Origin: Streptomyces odonnellii
GTDB taxonomy: Bacteria; Actinomycetota; Actinomycetes; Streptomycetales; Streptomycetaceae
NCBI RefSeq assembly: GCF_000981895.1
Contig: NZ_LATD01000033.1
Location: 1 to 40,508, forward strand
DNA length: 40,508 bases
Reading direction: 5' to 3'
Every line of letters begins with the position of its first letter. The stretch's first letter is position 1. Positions 16,761-24,303 of the stretch are shown piece after piece. The notes under the pieces were generated by a model that saw only the letters and a program-made list of their open reading frames with translations, made no database searches and was not told the origin of the DNA. The position numbers and the translations under genes were made by a program.

Positions 16761-17087
16761 TCACTGGCCACTGACGTCCAGCCCCGTACGTCTTTCGTCC
16801 TTCGAATCGGGCGGATAGCCCTTGGCGCGCAGCCAGCTGTCAAGGGCGAGCGCGACGATGTCGCCGTGGGGGATGTCGGTGTCGGCGTTACAGCGGCGGA
16901 TGCGGCGTTGGAACTGGAGGACCTTGGGGACGGCGTAGTTGAGCTGTCCGCGTTTTGTGTGCCGGTTACTGATGATGTCCATGGTGTCGGCGTGCGGCGT
17001 GAGGACGTCGTCGCGCGGCTGGAACTCGGCGTCGAGGGCGTCCGCGATATCACGTAGTCGGGCGGCGTAGGGGGAGCGATCAGGCAC
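16761..17087 (-). CDS. Small ParB-like/centromere-binding protein, paralogue of the parB-like C terminus
   Basis: 108 residues. Residues ~52-95 (VPKVLQFQRRIRRCNADTDIPHGDIVALALDSWLRAKGY) line up with the C-terminal 45 residues of the larger ParB-like protein encoded upstream (VPAALKLKKRIKRFALDNELDHLPIGDIVSVALDEWLTARGF). This looks like a small DNA-binding module, perhaps ribbon-helix-helix-like, used by actinobacterial linear-plasmid partition proteins. The N-terminal half differs. It follows the parAB pair on the same strand after a hairpin at 17159-17190, so it may have its own promoter in the AT-richer gap at 17100-17150. A role as second centromere binder or as regulator is inferred. Confidence 0.6.
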   Translation of the reverse strand: MPDRSPYAARLRDIADALDAEFQPRDDVLTPHADTMDIISNRHTKRGQLNYAVPKVLQFQRRIRRCNADTDIPHGDIVALALDSWLRAKGYPPDSKDERRTGLDVSGQ

Positions 17088-17115
17088 GAGAGCTGCTCCA
17101 GTCGGTCTGGCTAGA

Positions 17116-17129
17116 CGGATAGCTATCCG
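17116..17129. promoter_or_regulatory. Perfect 14-bp palindrome, candidate parS/operator
   Basis: CGGATAGCTATCCG is a perfect palindrome in the short gap between the two ParB-like genes. It is immediately followed by the direct repeats CTATTGG-GCTATTGG (17131-17146). This AT-richer cluster is the most likely binding site for one of the ParB-like proteins or a promoter operator for the 108-residue gene. Confidence 0.45.
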
Positions 17130-17158
17130 CCTATTGGGCTATTGGAATAGTCGGCAGG

Positions 17159-17190
17159 GGCGGCCGCACCCCGACACGGGGGCGGCCGCC
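17159..17190. terminator. Hairpin downstream of parAB
   Basis: GGCGGCCGC...GCGGCCGCC arms extend inward by CCCCG/CGGGG with a single bulge and a three-base loop. It begins 20 bases after the parB-like stop and is a likely terminator of the rep-HTH-parA-parB transcript. Confidence 0.6.
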
Positions 17191-17209
17191 TTGTGTACTG
17201 CGGTCGGGT

Positions 17210-17983
17210 TTAGAACCCGCGAGCGGTGAGCCACTCGTCCAGCGCGACAGAAACGATGTCGCCGATGGGCAGGTGGTCGAGTTCGTTGTCCAGCGCGAAG
17301 CGTTTGATCCGCTTCTTCAGCTTCAACGCGGCGGGGACCGACGAGTCGAGACTCTCGCGTGTGATGATGCGCTGGTTGAGGACGACGGCGGCCTCGGGGA
17401 TGTTTTCGGGACGGCCAGGACCGTGGGCGTAAGGTGCCCCCTCGCTGGGCGCCTCCTGCGGTCGAGTGTCCTGTGCCTGTTGGGGTGCAGGAGCGTGGGG
17501 CCTGAACGGGAACGCCGTGCTGGCCGCCGCCGGAGGGACCGCCTGGCGGACGGCGACCTCGGCGGTCGGCGCCGTGCCCGAAACTGCGGACGCGGCATGG
17601 AACGAGCTGTGCAGCCCATCGAGTTCGGCTGACTGATCGGGCTGGCTCCCAAGCGCTCCAGACTGGGGAGCCGAGGCCACCGGCGGTGGCTGCCGCTCGG
17701 CCAGGCCGTCGGCGGATTCCGTCCCCGCCTCGGCAGTATCGACGGTTTGTGTCAGATCCTGAGCCTGTGCCTCGAAGGCAACCGCAGCAGGAGCGTGCTG
17801 AACCCGCGCTGCGCCAGCAGCAACCACTTCGCCCTGGTCGGTGGCCTGTTCAGCGGCGAACTGCTCTGGCGTGAGCTCGGCAGCCGGCGGAGGGGGCGGC
17901 GGGGTCGTCTTCTTGGCCCCGCCCAGGGCCCGCCCGCTGGTGCGACGGGCCGGAGGCCTCTGCCTCTCGTTCTTCTCGCTCAT
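17210..17983 (-). CDS. ParB-like partition protein
   Basis: 257 residues. The first ~190 are disordered and rich in Pro, Ala and Gln (KKTTPPPPPPAAELTPEQ). The C-terminal 55 residues contain a compact module, LNQRIITRESLDSSVPAALK through VALDEWLTARGF, repeated in the 108-residue neighbour. It is translated from an ATG four bases inside the parA stop (ATGA overlap), the classical arrangement for a ParA ATPase and its centromere-binding partner. It lacks a canonical ParB/Spo0J nuclease-like domain, so it is a small non-canonical ParB type. Partition of a low-copy replicon is the likely role. Confidence 0.65.
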   Translation of the reverse strand: MSEKNERQRPPARRTSGRALGGAKKTTPPPPPPAAELTPEQFAAEQATDQGEVVAAGAARVQHAPAAVAFEAQAQDLTQTVDTAEAGTESADGLAERQPPPVASAPQSGALGSQPDQSAELDGLHSSFHAASAVSGTAPTAEVAVRQAVPPAAASTAFPFRPHAPAPQQAQDTRPQEAPSEGAPYAHGPGRPENIPEAAVVLNQRIITRESLDSSVPAALKLKKRIKRFALDNELDHLPIGDIVSVALDEWLTARGF

Positions 17984-18696
17984 GCCTCGGTCAGCTCCTT
18001 CACCAGCTCGGCGTACTCGCTCAGCTCCGTCGGGATCTCGCCGAAGGCCTCCATGTAGTGCACCCAGGAGTGGATGGTGGTCTCGGCGAGCGGGAACGCT
18101 TCATCGCGGCCCGGGCCGATGCCCTCGCCCTCGGCGGGCTCCAGCAGCTGGCCCTTCGCCCGGCTGGGCAGGCTGGTGCGGTCGTCGGCCTTGACCATGA
18201 CCACGTGGGCGGTGACGCCCTGCTCGTTGCGGGCGGCGGCGCGCTCGGCCTCGTCGAAGGTGGCCACGAGCTTGCGGCGCTCGATCTTGGTGGGGGCGAC
18301 CGGTACGAGCAGCAGGTTCGCCTCGGTAACAGCCTCGTGGAAGATCCGGGCGCTGCCGCCGCCGGCGTCGACCACGATCGCGCCGAACTCGGCCCGCTTG
18401 GTACGGATGTACTCAGCGATGTCGTCGAACGGGTACCGCTCGACCACCAGGTTGGCGGGGATCTCGAAGCCGGCGGCCTGAGCGACCTTGAACCAGTCGT
18501 AGGCGGACTGGCTGGTCGCGTCGGCGTCCAGCAGAAGGGTCGGTAGGTCGAGGACGACGGCGTAGTAGAGCGCGATGAACCAGGCGGAGGTGGTCTTGCC
18601 GGTGCCGCCCTTGAGCATGCCGACGACGATGACGAAGGCGTCCCAGGCGCTGGCTGTGGCTGCGGCCAGGGTCTTGGTACGGGTGTTCTCACTCAC
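17980..18696 (-). CDS. ParA-family partition ATPase
   Basis: 238 residues from the GTG at 18696, which has AGGAG 11 bases upstream; an in-frame upstream start would add residues that do not look like protein. Deviant Walker A K29-G-G-T-G-K-T-T36 after FVIVVGML, the Walker A' strand LLLD57-ADAT, and Walker B IVVD110-AGGG are all present. ParA proteins are MinD-like ATPases that position plasmids or chromosomes on the nucleoid with a ParB partner, encoded here by the overlapping downstream gene. The C terminus (EAFGEIPTELSEYAELVKELTEA) is typical of plasmid ParAs of actinobacteria. Confidence 0.85.
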   Translation of the reverse strand: MSENTRTKTLAAATASAWDAFVIVVGMLKGGTGKTTSAWFIALYYAVVLDLPTLLLDADATSQSAYDWFKVAQAAGFEIPANLVVERYPFDDIAEYIRTKRAEFGAIVVDAGGGSARIFHEAVTEANLLLVPVAPTKIERRKLVATFDEAERAAARNEQGVTAHVVMVKADDRTSLPSRAKGQLLEPAEGEGIGPGRDEAFPLAETTIHSWVHYMEAFGEIPTELSEYAELVKELTEA

Positions 18697-18876
18697 GTGT
18701 TGTTGATCTCCTGAATCGGGAAAGGTGCGTTGACTTGGGCGCGCCAGCCAGAAGGCCGCCGTCCAGGGGGACGGGTGCGGTCGGAGGAGGGGCTCGTGCT
18801 GCAGGGCGGGATCCGAGATGGCATGCCCTCGGTCCCGCAATCTGCCGGGCCTGGCCGGGGAACCGCGCGGGGGTGC

Positions 18877-19449
18877 TCATGACCGCCTTTTCGGGGTGCG
18901 GGCCGGTCCGTGGTTGTGCTGGGGCCGCATGCGGGTGCCGGCTTGGTGCAGGAGCCGGTAGACGGTGGCGACGGAGTAACTGCACTCCTTGGCGAGTTCC
19001 GGAACCGTGGTCCCGGCCTCGTAGCGCGCCCGCAGGGACATCGCAAGCCTCTGCCGCTCGGCGTTCTGTGCTGCGGAGCGCATCCGCAGCGTCTGCTGCG
19101 TGGTGCGCACGGTGCCGCCGGCCTCGATCAGCAGACGTCGGGCAGCACGCCTCGTCTCTCCCGCAACCGTGGAGAGCTCGGTGAGGGTCGCGCCGTGCTG
19201 CTCGTACAGGGTCCGCAGATGGGCCGCGAGGCGTTTGCGTGCCTGCGGGTCCTGATGCATCCGACGTGTTTGCCACGACGTGCGCATCATGGTGCCGGCC
19301 TCGTGTAGCCGATTGAGGACCGTGCCATAGGACAGGCCACTGCTCGCCACGAGTTGGTCCACGGTGGAACCGGACTCGTACTGCTCCCGAAGTGCTTGCG
19401 CGGTGTCCTGATCGTCGTGATCGGCCTTGGGTGGAGGGGGTGGGTTCAC
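18877..19449 (-). CDS. Protein of three tandem helix-turn-helix repeats
   Basis: 190 residues from a GTG that overlaps the stop of the Rep-like gene (GTGA). Three near-equal repeats of about 45 residues, roughly 18-63, 76-122 and 136-178, each read LR-x2-YE-x-G-(S/T)-T-V-x-(E/Q)-L then a turn, a recognition helix (GTVLNRLHEAG; RAARRLLIEAG; ATVYRLLHQAG) and a basic R-rich tail with MRT/VRT/MRP. Each repeat is a simple resolvase-like HTH. No other domain is present. Three in-line DNA-binding units suit binding to iterons or an origin, and its place between rep and parA supports a replication or copy-number role. The function is inferred; the repeat structure is plain to see. Confidence 0.7.
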   Translation of the reverse strand: MNPPPPPKADHDDQDTAQALREQYESGSTVDQLVASSGLSYGTVLNRLHEAGTMMRTSWQTRRMHQDPQARKRLAAHLRTLYEQHGATLTELSTVAGETRRAARRLLIEAGGTVRTTQQTLRMRSAAQNAERQRLAMSLRARYEAGTTVPELAKECSYSVATVYRLLHQAGTRMRPQHNHGPARTPKRRS

Positions 19450-20984
19450 GCTGCGGACTCCCATTCGCTGCGGGCTTCGGCATGGGCGTCGGCCAGCTCG
19501 TCGTAACTGCGCTGGTCGGCAGGGGTGATGAGGATCAGCCGTCCATCGGTGGCGATCCGCCAGTCGGGAGCGGCGCGGCCCGTGACCGGATCGAGGACAC
19601 AGCCGTCCGGGGCGTGCCACGCGGTGGGAACCTCGTCGGGGCGTGGCGCGGGGACCACGACCTGGCGTCCGTCGCGGACGAGAACCACGGCCTTGCTGCG
19701 GTGCTCCGACAGCAGCTCCAGCGCCCGTTGGTACGCCGCGCGCTCGGCGGCATGCACCGCCTTGCGCCGGGACGCGACGCCCGCGGTCCCGTGTCGCGTC
19801 GCGACTGCGTCCCAGCCGCGGGCCGGCTCGGCGATCTCTTCGGCCGCAGCCTCCGGAGGGAGGTCACCGAAGCCCTCCAGAGCATGAGGTGCCAGGGTCC
19901 AGGTCTCACCGCTGTGGTGGACAAGGCCGTGGTCGGCCAGGCGCCGCAAGGCGCGGTAGAGGGTGGCGCGGGAGACGGAGGACGAACCGACAAGCTCGGC
20001 GACCGTCTGCGCCGCACGGGCGTGCAGTGCAGCGATGATCACCAGTGCGGCGCTGCCCAGACCGTGGTGGGCGAAGGCGTCGTGGCCCATTAGCCGGCTG
20101 ATGACGGTGGAGTCGAGGTCGGCCGTCGTGCCCGTCTCAGGGGTGGGCCACTCCTCAAGTGCCGGGTCGGGGGGGTACTGAGTGGTCCGGAAACGAGATT
20201 GGGGAGCGGGGGTGCTGTGGTGGTCGGCCTTGCCTTCGGCGAGGTACCAGGTCGAGCCCTCGCGGCCTTGGCCGACTCGCAGACGTCGCAGCCAGCCTCG
20301 CGGTTTGAGGACGGTCTCGTAGACGACCCGGAGGGTCGTGCGGGAGATGCCTGCCTCTTCTGCCGTCTGCCGCTCGCTGGCGTGGTGCAGAGGGCCGCCT
20401 GCGATCTCGGCGAAGTTCAGATGCGCACGCAGTACCCGCAGCGCGGTCCGCCCACGTTCCCCGCGCCAGGGCGTCGTCTCAATCCGGTCACGTAGCGCGG
20501 AAAGAACTTCGTACGTGTGCTGGCGCGACTCCATGAGTCTCGTGCTGCTGACCGCGGCCGAGGCGCTGGTCCATACCCGGCGGATGTAGTCCAAGGCGCG
20601 TGCCTGCCCAGAGCGCAGCACGATGTGCCGAGCGTGCCGTCCGCCCTCGTGGTCGGGATGCAGCAGCAGCCGCGTCAGCTGGTCGACGGTGCCGCCGGCG
20701 CGAGCGACATGGCAGGCGATGGCCGCCGTGATTCGGTGCCCGTGTTCGGCCGCGCCCTGACGGTCCGCGCGCAGGACCAGGGTTTGGCCGTCGGAGGCGA
20801 GCTTGCTGTAACTGCCCGCCGCATAGCGGCCGGTGAGGTCGCCGAGCAGAATGAGATCGGCTGCGGCCGTAGGCAGCTGGTGAGGGCCCAGTCGCTCGCC
20901 TGGGTGAAATGGCCGTCGGGAAGAACCTGTCTGGTGGGTGCTGTGTGGCACTGTGGAGCCGTCCCGCAAGGACAGAGACGCCAC
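19446..20984 (-). CDS. Winged-helix replication-initiator candidate (Rep-like)
   Basis: 512 residues from a GTG at 20984. Residues ~43-145 (LILLGDLTGRYAAGSYSKLASDGQTLVLRAD...ALDYIRRVWTSAS) resemble the N-terminal region of actinobacterial plasmid/element replication proteins. Two winged-helix regions follow: ~203-245 (ERQTAEEAGISRTTLRVVYE) and ~330-375 (QTVAELVGSSSVSRATLYRALRRLADHGLV). The C-terminal ~120 residues are a basic region plus a small beta-rich part (VVLVRDGRQVVVPAPRPDEVP). No HUH, primase or helicase motif was found, so the Rep label rests on domain layout, on its place at the head of a rep-HTH-parA-parB operon, and on the palindrome-rich DNA just upstream. A transcriptional regulator is the alternative. 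Confidence 0.5.
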   Translation of the reverse strand: MASLSLRDGSTVPHSTHQTGSSRRPFHPGERLGPHQLPTAAADLILLGDLTGRYAAGSYSKLASDGQTLVLRADRQGAAEHGHRITAAIACHVARAGGTVDQLTRLLLHPDHEGGRHARHIVLRSGQARALDYIRRVWTSASAAVSSTRLMESRQHTYEVLSALRDRIETTPWRGERGRTALRVLRAHLNFAEIAGGPLHHASERQTAEEAGISRTTLRVVYETVLKPRGWLRRLRVGQGREGSTWYLAEGKADHHSTPAPQSRFRTTQYPPDPALEEWPTPETGTTADLDSTVISRLMGHDAFAHHGLGSAALVIIAALHARAAQTVAELVGSSSVSRATLYRALRRLADHGLVHHSGETWTLAPHALEGFGDLPPEAAAEEIAEPARGWDAVATRHGTAGVASRRKAVHAAERAAYQRALELLSEHRSKAVVLVRDGRQVVVPAPRPDEVPTAWHAPDGCVLDPVTGRAAPDWRIATDGRLILITPADQRSYDELADAHAEARSEWESAA

Positions 20985-21041
20985 CCAGGCCCGCTAAAAC
21001 CACGGGTGGTGTCCGGTACCGACCTCCAATCGGTGCCAGCG

Positions 21042-21071
21042 ATGCCTCCAGGATGGCCATCCTGGAGGCAT
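21042..21071. repeat. Perfect 30-bp palindrome upstream of the Rep-like gene
   Basis: The left half is ATGCCTCCAGGATGG and the right half is its exact reverse complement, with no loop. It lies about 60 bases upstream of the Rep-like start. A perfect unspaced palindrome of this length is unusual and could be an operator, an origin element or a recombination site. Confidence 0.7.
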
Positions 21072-21187
21072 TCGTATGCCTGGCCCCGGTGCTGGAGGCA
21101 GACGTCCCCATCGCGGCTCGACCGAGGTCGATTCGGAGTGCGGTCAGCTGGTTCACGGCCTGATCAACACCGTCCGACCTGGGCCGA

Positions 21188-21276
21188 CTCGGAGCCAGAT
21201 CAGAGGGCGATTGCCTCTGACCGGCTCCGAGCGGCTCGGTTCGAATCGGGGTCGAATCAGAGCGGTTTCCTCTGAC
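21188..21276. other. Nested inverted repeats, candidate replication origin
   Basis: A long hairpin at 21188-21231 pairs CTCGGAGCC with GGCTCCGAG and, inside it, TCAGAGG (21200-21206) with CCTCTGA (21214-21220) around a seven-base loop. A second copy of the inner dyad, TCAGAG-7-CTCTGA, is at 21258-21276, preceded by TCGAATC direct repeats (21242-21248 and 21253-21259). Repeated dyads next to a rep gene are typical of origins with iterons. No ORF is needed here. Confidence 0.5.
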
Positions 21277-21364
21277 TGCCTCCGGTCGCCTCTGCAACCC
21301 GACCTAGCAGGTCACAACCGATACGCCCCACGAAGCCGCAGGTCAGAAAGGTGCGTCAGGAATA

Positions 21365-21392
21365 CCCGGCGTACAGCCCGACTCGTCTGCCA
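21365..21392 (+). repeat. 28-bp copy of the rnpB 3' end, candidate attachment site (att 1)
   Basis: Identical over 28 bases to 26143-26170. The sequence (CCCGGCGTACAGCC... ...GACTCGTCTGCCA) is what I recall as the conserved 3' terminus of the bacterial RNase P RNA, which follows the universal ACAGAA. The rest of rnpB is not upstream here, so this is only the 3' end, as left by site-specific integration into the end of an RNA gene. Confidence 0.65.
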
Positions 21393-21411
21393 TCACCTGC
21401 GGCTTTTCCTT

Positions 21412-21447
21412 GGACAGGGCCTCCGACCTGCGTCGGAGGCCCTGTCC
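21412..21447. terminator. Perfect 16-bp-arm hairpin after att 1
   Basis: GGACAGGGCCTCCGAC, loop CTGC, then the exact complement. It starts 19 bases after the rnpB-like repeat, where an rnpB terminator would lie. Another hairpin lies in the same place after the second copy of the repeat. Confidence 0.65.
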
Positions 21448-22857
21448 GATCTTGCGGGAGTTTGCCGCGTCAAGGCGGCGGAAGGTCCCTGGGAAGTCCC
21501 TCGGATAGGACTGAAAGTCCCTGAGAAGTACCTGGAGCGGAGGGGCGGATGTCGGCTTTGAGCTGGGCTGGGTGGCGTTGAGGGTCTCGTAGGCACGGGT
21601 GAGGCGACTGTTGACGACGACCTGCTTGCCCAGACCTGCCGCTGTGCCGGCCTTGAACAGGACACTCTGGTACGGCCCAGGTCCGCCTCAGTTCTGCCTC
21701 TTCGTATGTGAGCAGGCAGCTTGCTGGCCGCCCTGATCCATCTGCGTAACGAGTGTGAAAATGGGCCGCGTATCACCCGACGCCGATGACGCCCTGTCGA
21801 TCCCGCTCGGCTGACGCGGATTACATCGCTGCACAGGGGCTTCCTGTAAAGGAGGCAGCGCACCGGCCGGGCGTCTGGCGAAATGGGCTCGCCGTCCTTG
21901 CACACGGTGCCGACGAGACAGCAGGCCATGGCCGTCTGGTTGATGACCTTGCCGCAGTCGCGGCCGTGTACCCAGCACAGTGGGACGTACGTGAGCGGCT
22001 GGTGATCGCCCCCCGTCCATGGGCGTGGTCGAGGCATATCCGGACCATCCCCGGCTGAAGCCCGAGGATGTCCTTGGCGTCGGGGTCGACGAGCTGGGCG
22101 GCCGTGTGGGACAGCAGGGTGCGGGCCTGGGCGACTGTACGCCTGACCGACTGCATGGCGCTGACTGTGCGCTGCAAACGAGAACTTGATGAGCATTACG
22201 GACTCGCCGCCCCGCGCGTCCCTCGCCACAAGGGCGTCGCCGACAAGGGGATCGGCGTCTCGCGATGAGGCGAGGGCTGCTGCACATCCAACGAGGCAAC
22301 GTCGGTTCTGATGCCTGTGTGCCGAATCTGCTTGCCATTATCGGTTGCGCAGATAGATGGCCTTGCTTCATGGAAATTTGGATTGGAGTTCATCGAGTGG
22401 CGGGTTTTTCTGCTGCTTGGGGAGTTTTTCTGGATATGTCGTTGAGTCATCTCCCGTCGGCCTTCATAAAGTGCTTGTCATGTGCAGGAAGTTGATGTTG
22501 TATGGGCCTGCTCCTGGGGGGGGCTTATCGAAGTTTGATATGGAAAGAGGGGTGTGCCTGGTGCGTGGGCGTGCGCGAAGGCAGCGAGGATCTGCCGACG
22601 GGCAGGGCTGTCGGGCGCCGTGGTGTCTGGTGAGGACGGCTTTTTGTGCCTTGCGAAGGCAAGAAGTGGATTCTCTCCACCCCCGGCCCAAGGATGGCCA
22701 CGGTCCTGCCCGTCCACCGGGCTACTGGCCAGGCAGATCGGATGGGCTGGCGCGCAGGGTGGCGCGGGGGTACGGAACTCAGGAACGGTCTGGAACCCCG
22801 GCGAGCAGACGAGGCGCCTGACGTCGAGCCGGGCCAGTAGACCTGTGGAGGCTTGAA
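21448..22857. other. Degenerate stretch without a callable gene
   Basis: About 1.4 kb. On the minus strand between about 22180 and 21820, fragments such as MQSVRRTVAQARTLLSHTAA and VHGRDCGKVINQTAMACCLVG look protein-like but lie in different frames, which suggests a decayed minus-strand gene. From 22300 to 22560 the GC falls visibly and no frame looks like protein. I expected the partner toxin of the downstream Imm1 gene here but found no recognisable toxin tip. Confidence 0.35.
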
Positions 22858-23292
22858 GTGACGCACGGTAAGGTGCAAGCGTACTATCGGCGTGAGCACG
22901 GAGATAACCCAGTTTTGATTCAAAGTCCAAGTGACGTTGACTCTTTGATCGACGTGCTCCTTGCAAGTCGGCCATCGGAGAACTTGGCCGCGCTGCACAG
23001 CTTGGAACGTCCGCTCATGCCGGCAGGGGTTCCGGACCACGAGCTGCTCGTTGGAGTTGACGGAGACCTTCAGGTCGGAGTCCTCAGCTTCATGGACGAC
23101 GGAAATTTCGTCTCGCTTGATTCTTCGAAGGGGCGAGGAGAGATTTCCTACTCTATTATGGGGAATGCGACAGAATTTCCGAGTCGTTCGGAAATCCCCA
23201 TCGCTCTTGTGCGTCAGGCTGTAAAGGAGTTCTTGTCCTCCGGGGGGCAGCGTCCAACGTGCATTCAATGGCAAGAGCCAGAGCTCTGGTGA
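22858..23292 (+). CDS. Imm1-family immunity protein, orphan
   Basis: 144 residues from a GTG with GGAGG seven bases upstream. The Imm1 pattern is clear: HELLVGVDGDLQVGVLSFMDD, then GRGEISYSIMGNATEFP, EIPIALVRQAVKEFLSSGG, and the closing RPTCIQWQEPELW. Imm1 proteins bind and block polymorphic-toxin tips (several are nucleases or deaminases). No toxin gene is intact upstream or downstream, so it is an orphan that could still protect against toxins of neighbours. Codon use is AT-richer than the surroundings (TTTGATTCAAAGTCCAAG at 22914), which suggests acquisition. Confidence 0.75.
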   Translation: MTHGKVQAYYRREHGDNPVLIQSPSDVDSLIDVLLASRPSENLAALHSLERPLMPAGVPDHELLVGVDGDLQVGVLSFMDDGNFVSLDSSKGRGEISYSIMGNATEFPSRSEIPIALVRQAVKEFLSSGGQRPTCIQWQEPELW

Positions 23293-23357
23293 TCTGTCCT
23301 TCAGTTGTAGACCTGCTGCGGCGGTGATCGGGGTAACTGATCGCTGTTGGTAGGTGA

Positions 23358-23560
23358 TTGGGCCGATTTGGCCTGTTGGTGACGGACGGTGAGCGGAAGG
23401 CGGTCAACCGGAACAACTTCAACTCCTACGTGTGTGGAAGCCCGCTCTGGCCAAGGCGAGTCACGCGGACGGGTCCAGTATGTGGGAGCCGTCCCGGGAG
23501 CATGGCTTCCACGATCTGCGCCCTTCTGCGCCTCTACCTGGGGCGTGTGGAAGACTCATA
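23358..23560 (+). pseudogene. Tyrosine recombinase (integrase) C-terminal remnant
   Basis: Pieces of a phage-type integrase catalytic domain read in successive frames: FGLLVTDGERKAVNRNNFNSYV (23367-23429), then WKPALAKA...EHGFHDLR in a second frame, then FCAST in a third. In intact relatives these join as NR-Y/F-N-x-Y-V-WKPAL... HDLRHFYAS, where HDLR holds box II residues. At least two frameshifts and a missing 3' catalytic Tyr mean it is dead. It fits the decayed element between the two rnpB-end repeats. Confidence 0.6.
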
Positions 23561-23565
23561 GAGCA

Positions 23566-23608
23566 GCCGGGCTGATTCCCAACCTCTGTGGGAACCAGCC
23601 CGGTTTTT
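23566..23608 (+). terminator. Rho-independent terminator after the integrase remnant
   Basis: A hairpin of CCGGGCTG-ATTCCCA and TGGGA-ACCAGCCCGG is followed by TTTTT. This is one of few classic stem-plus-T-run terminators in the window, and it also lies just past the end of the minus-strand regulator remnant. Confidence 0.7.
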
Positions 23609-23619
23609 GCGTTACCCGG

Positions 23620-24303
23620 TCGGCTGTCGTCTGACAGCACCGGGGTGTGCTTCGAGGTGATCGATGACCATCTGCCGCAGTGCTCCGGGGCGAGCCGCTT
23701 CTTCTCACCCGGAAGGGTGATCGGTTGTGTGGGTGCCGTCTGCCGCTCGGTGCTTGGCTGTGGGGCAGGGGCGCCCTCCTCCGAGTTGTCGTTGCTGCCC
23801 TCGCCATGGTCGTCGTCTTCGCGGTGTCCGGTGTCCTGCGGGGGTGTGTCCTTGGGCGCCTGGGTGACAGCGGCGTCCGTGCCGCGCCGCTGCGGTCCAG
23901 GTGGCAGGGGCACGCACGGGGCGGGGCTGTCGCTGTCCGGCTTCGGGCTGTCCGGGATGGAGGATTCGGGCTGGGCGCTGGGCGGCTCGTGCGTGTTGCA
24001 GTTCTCGTCGTTGTTGGTCTGCGGAGCGGGTGCGGCGTGTCAGCGGTCGGGGGCGCGGCGGGGCCGTTGCGGCCGCCGGGGATGCGTACGGCGAGGCCGT
24101 TCTGTTCGAGTGTGGTGAGGGCTTTTCCGGCGGTGGAGCGTCCGGTGCCTGCGGCGAGGGCGAGTTCGGCGGCGATGGCTGGTTCGGCAAGGCCGGCCAG
24201 TTCGGTGTAGATCGCGGCCGGTGCGCCGGTCAGTCCGGCGCAGTGGCCCGGGGGTGGGGACGGCGTGGAGCGTGCGTGTGCTGTCGGTCATGGTGTCGGA
24301 CAT
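23620..24303 (-). pseudogene. Frameshifted winged-helix (MarR-like) regulator of a mobile element
   Basis: The ATG at 24303 starts MSDTMTDSTRTLHAVPTP. After a C-run the frame must shift to continue as HCAGLTGAPAAIYTELAGL, a winged helix (GRSTAGKALTTLEQNGLAV) and RIPGGRNG, followed by a long Pro/Glu-rich linker. Near 23680 a further shift is needed to reach ALRQMVIDHLEAHPG, where intact relatives on Streptomyces elements carry a second HTH domain that is cut off here. Two frameshifts plus truncation make it a pseudogene. The family is probably a copy-number or transfer regulator of actinomycete integrative elements. Confidence 0.5.

Noticed and set aside
21232..21262. tRNA-like T-loop (GGTTCGAATC) upstream of the Rep-like gene
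   Set aside because: Flanking bases do not form a five-base T stem, and no acceptor or anticodon arm can be drawn.
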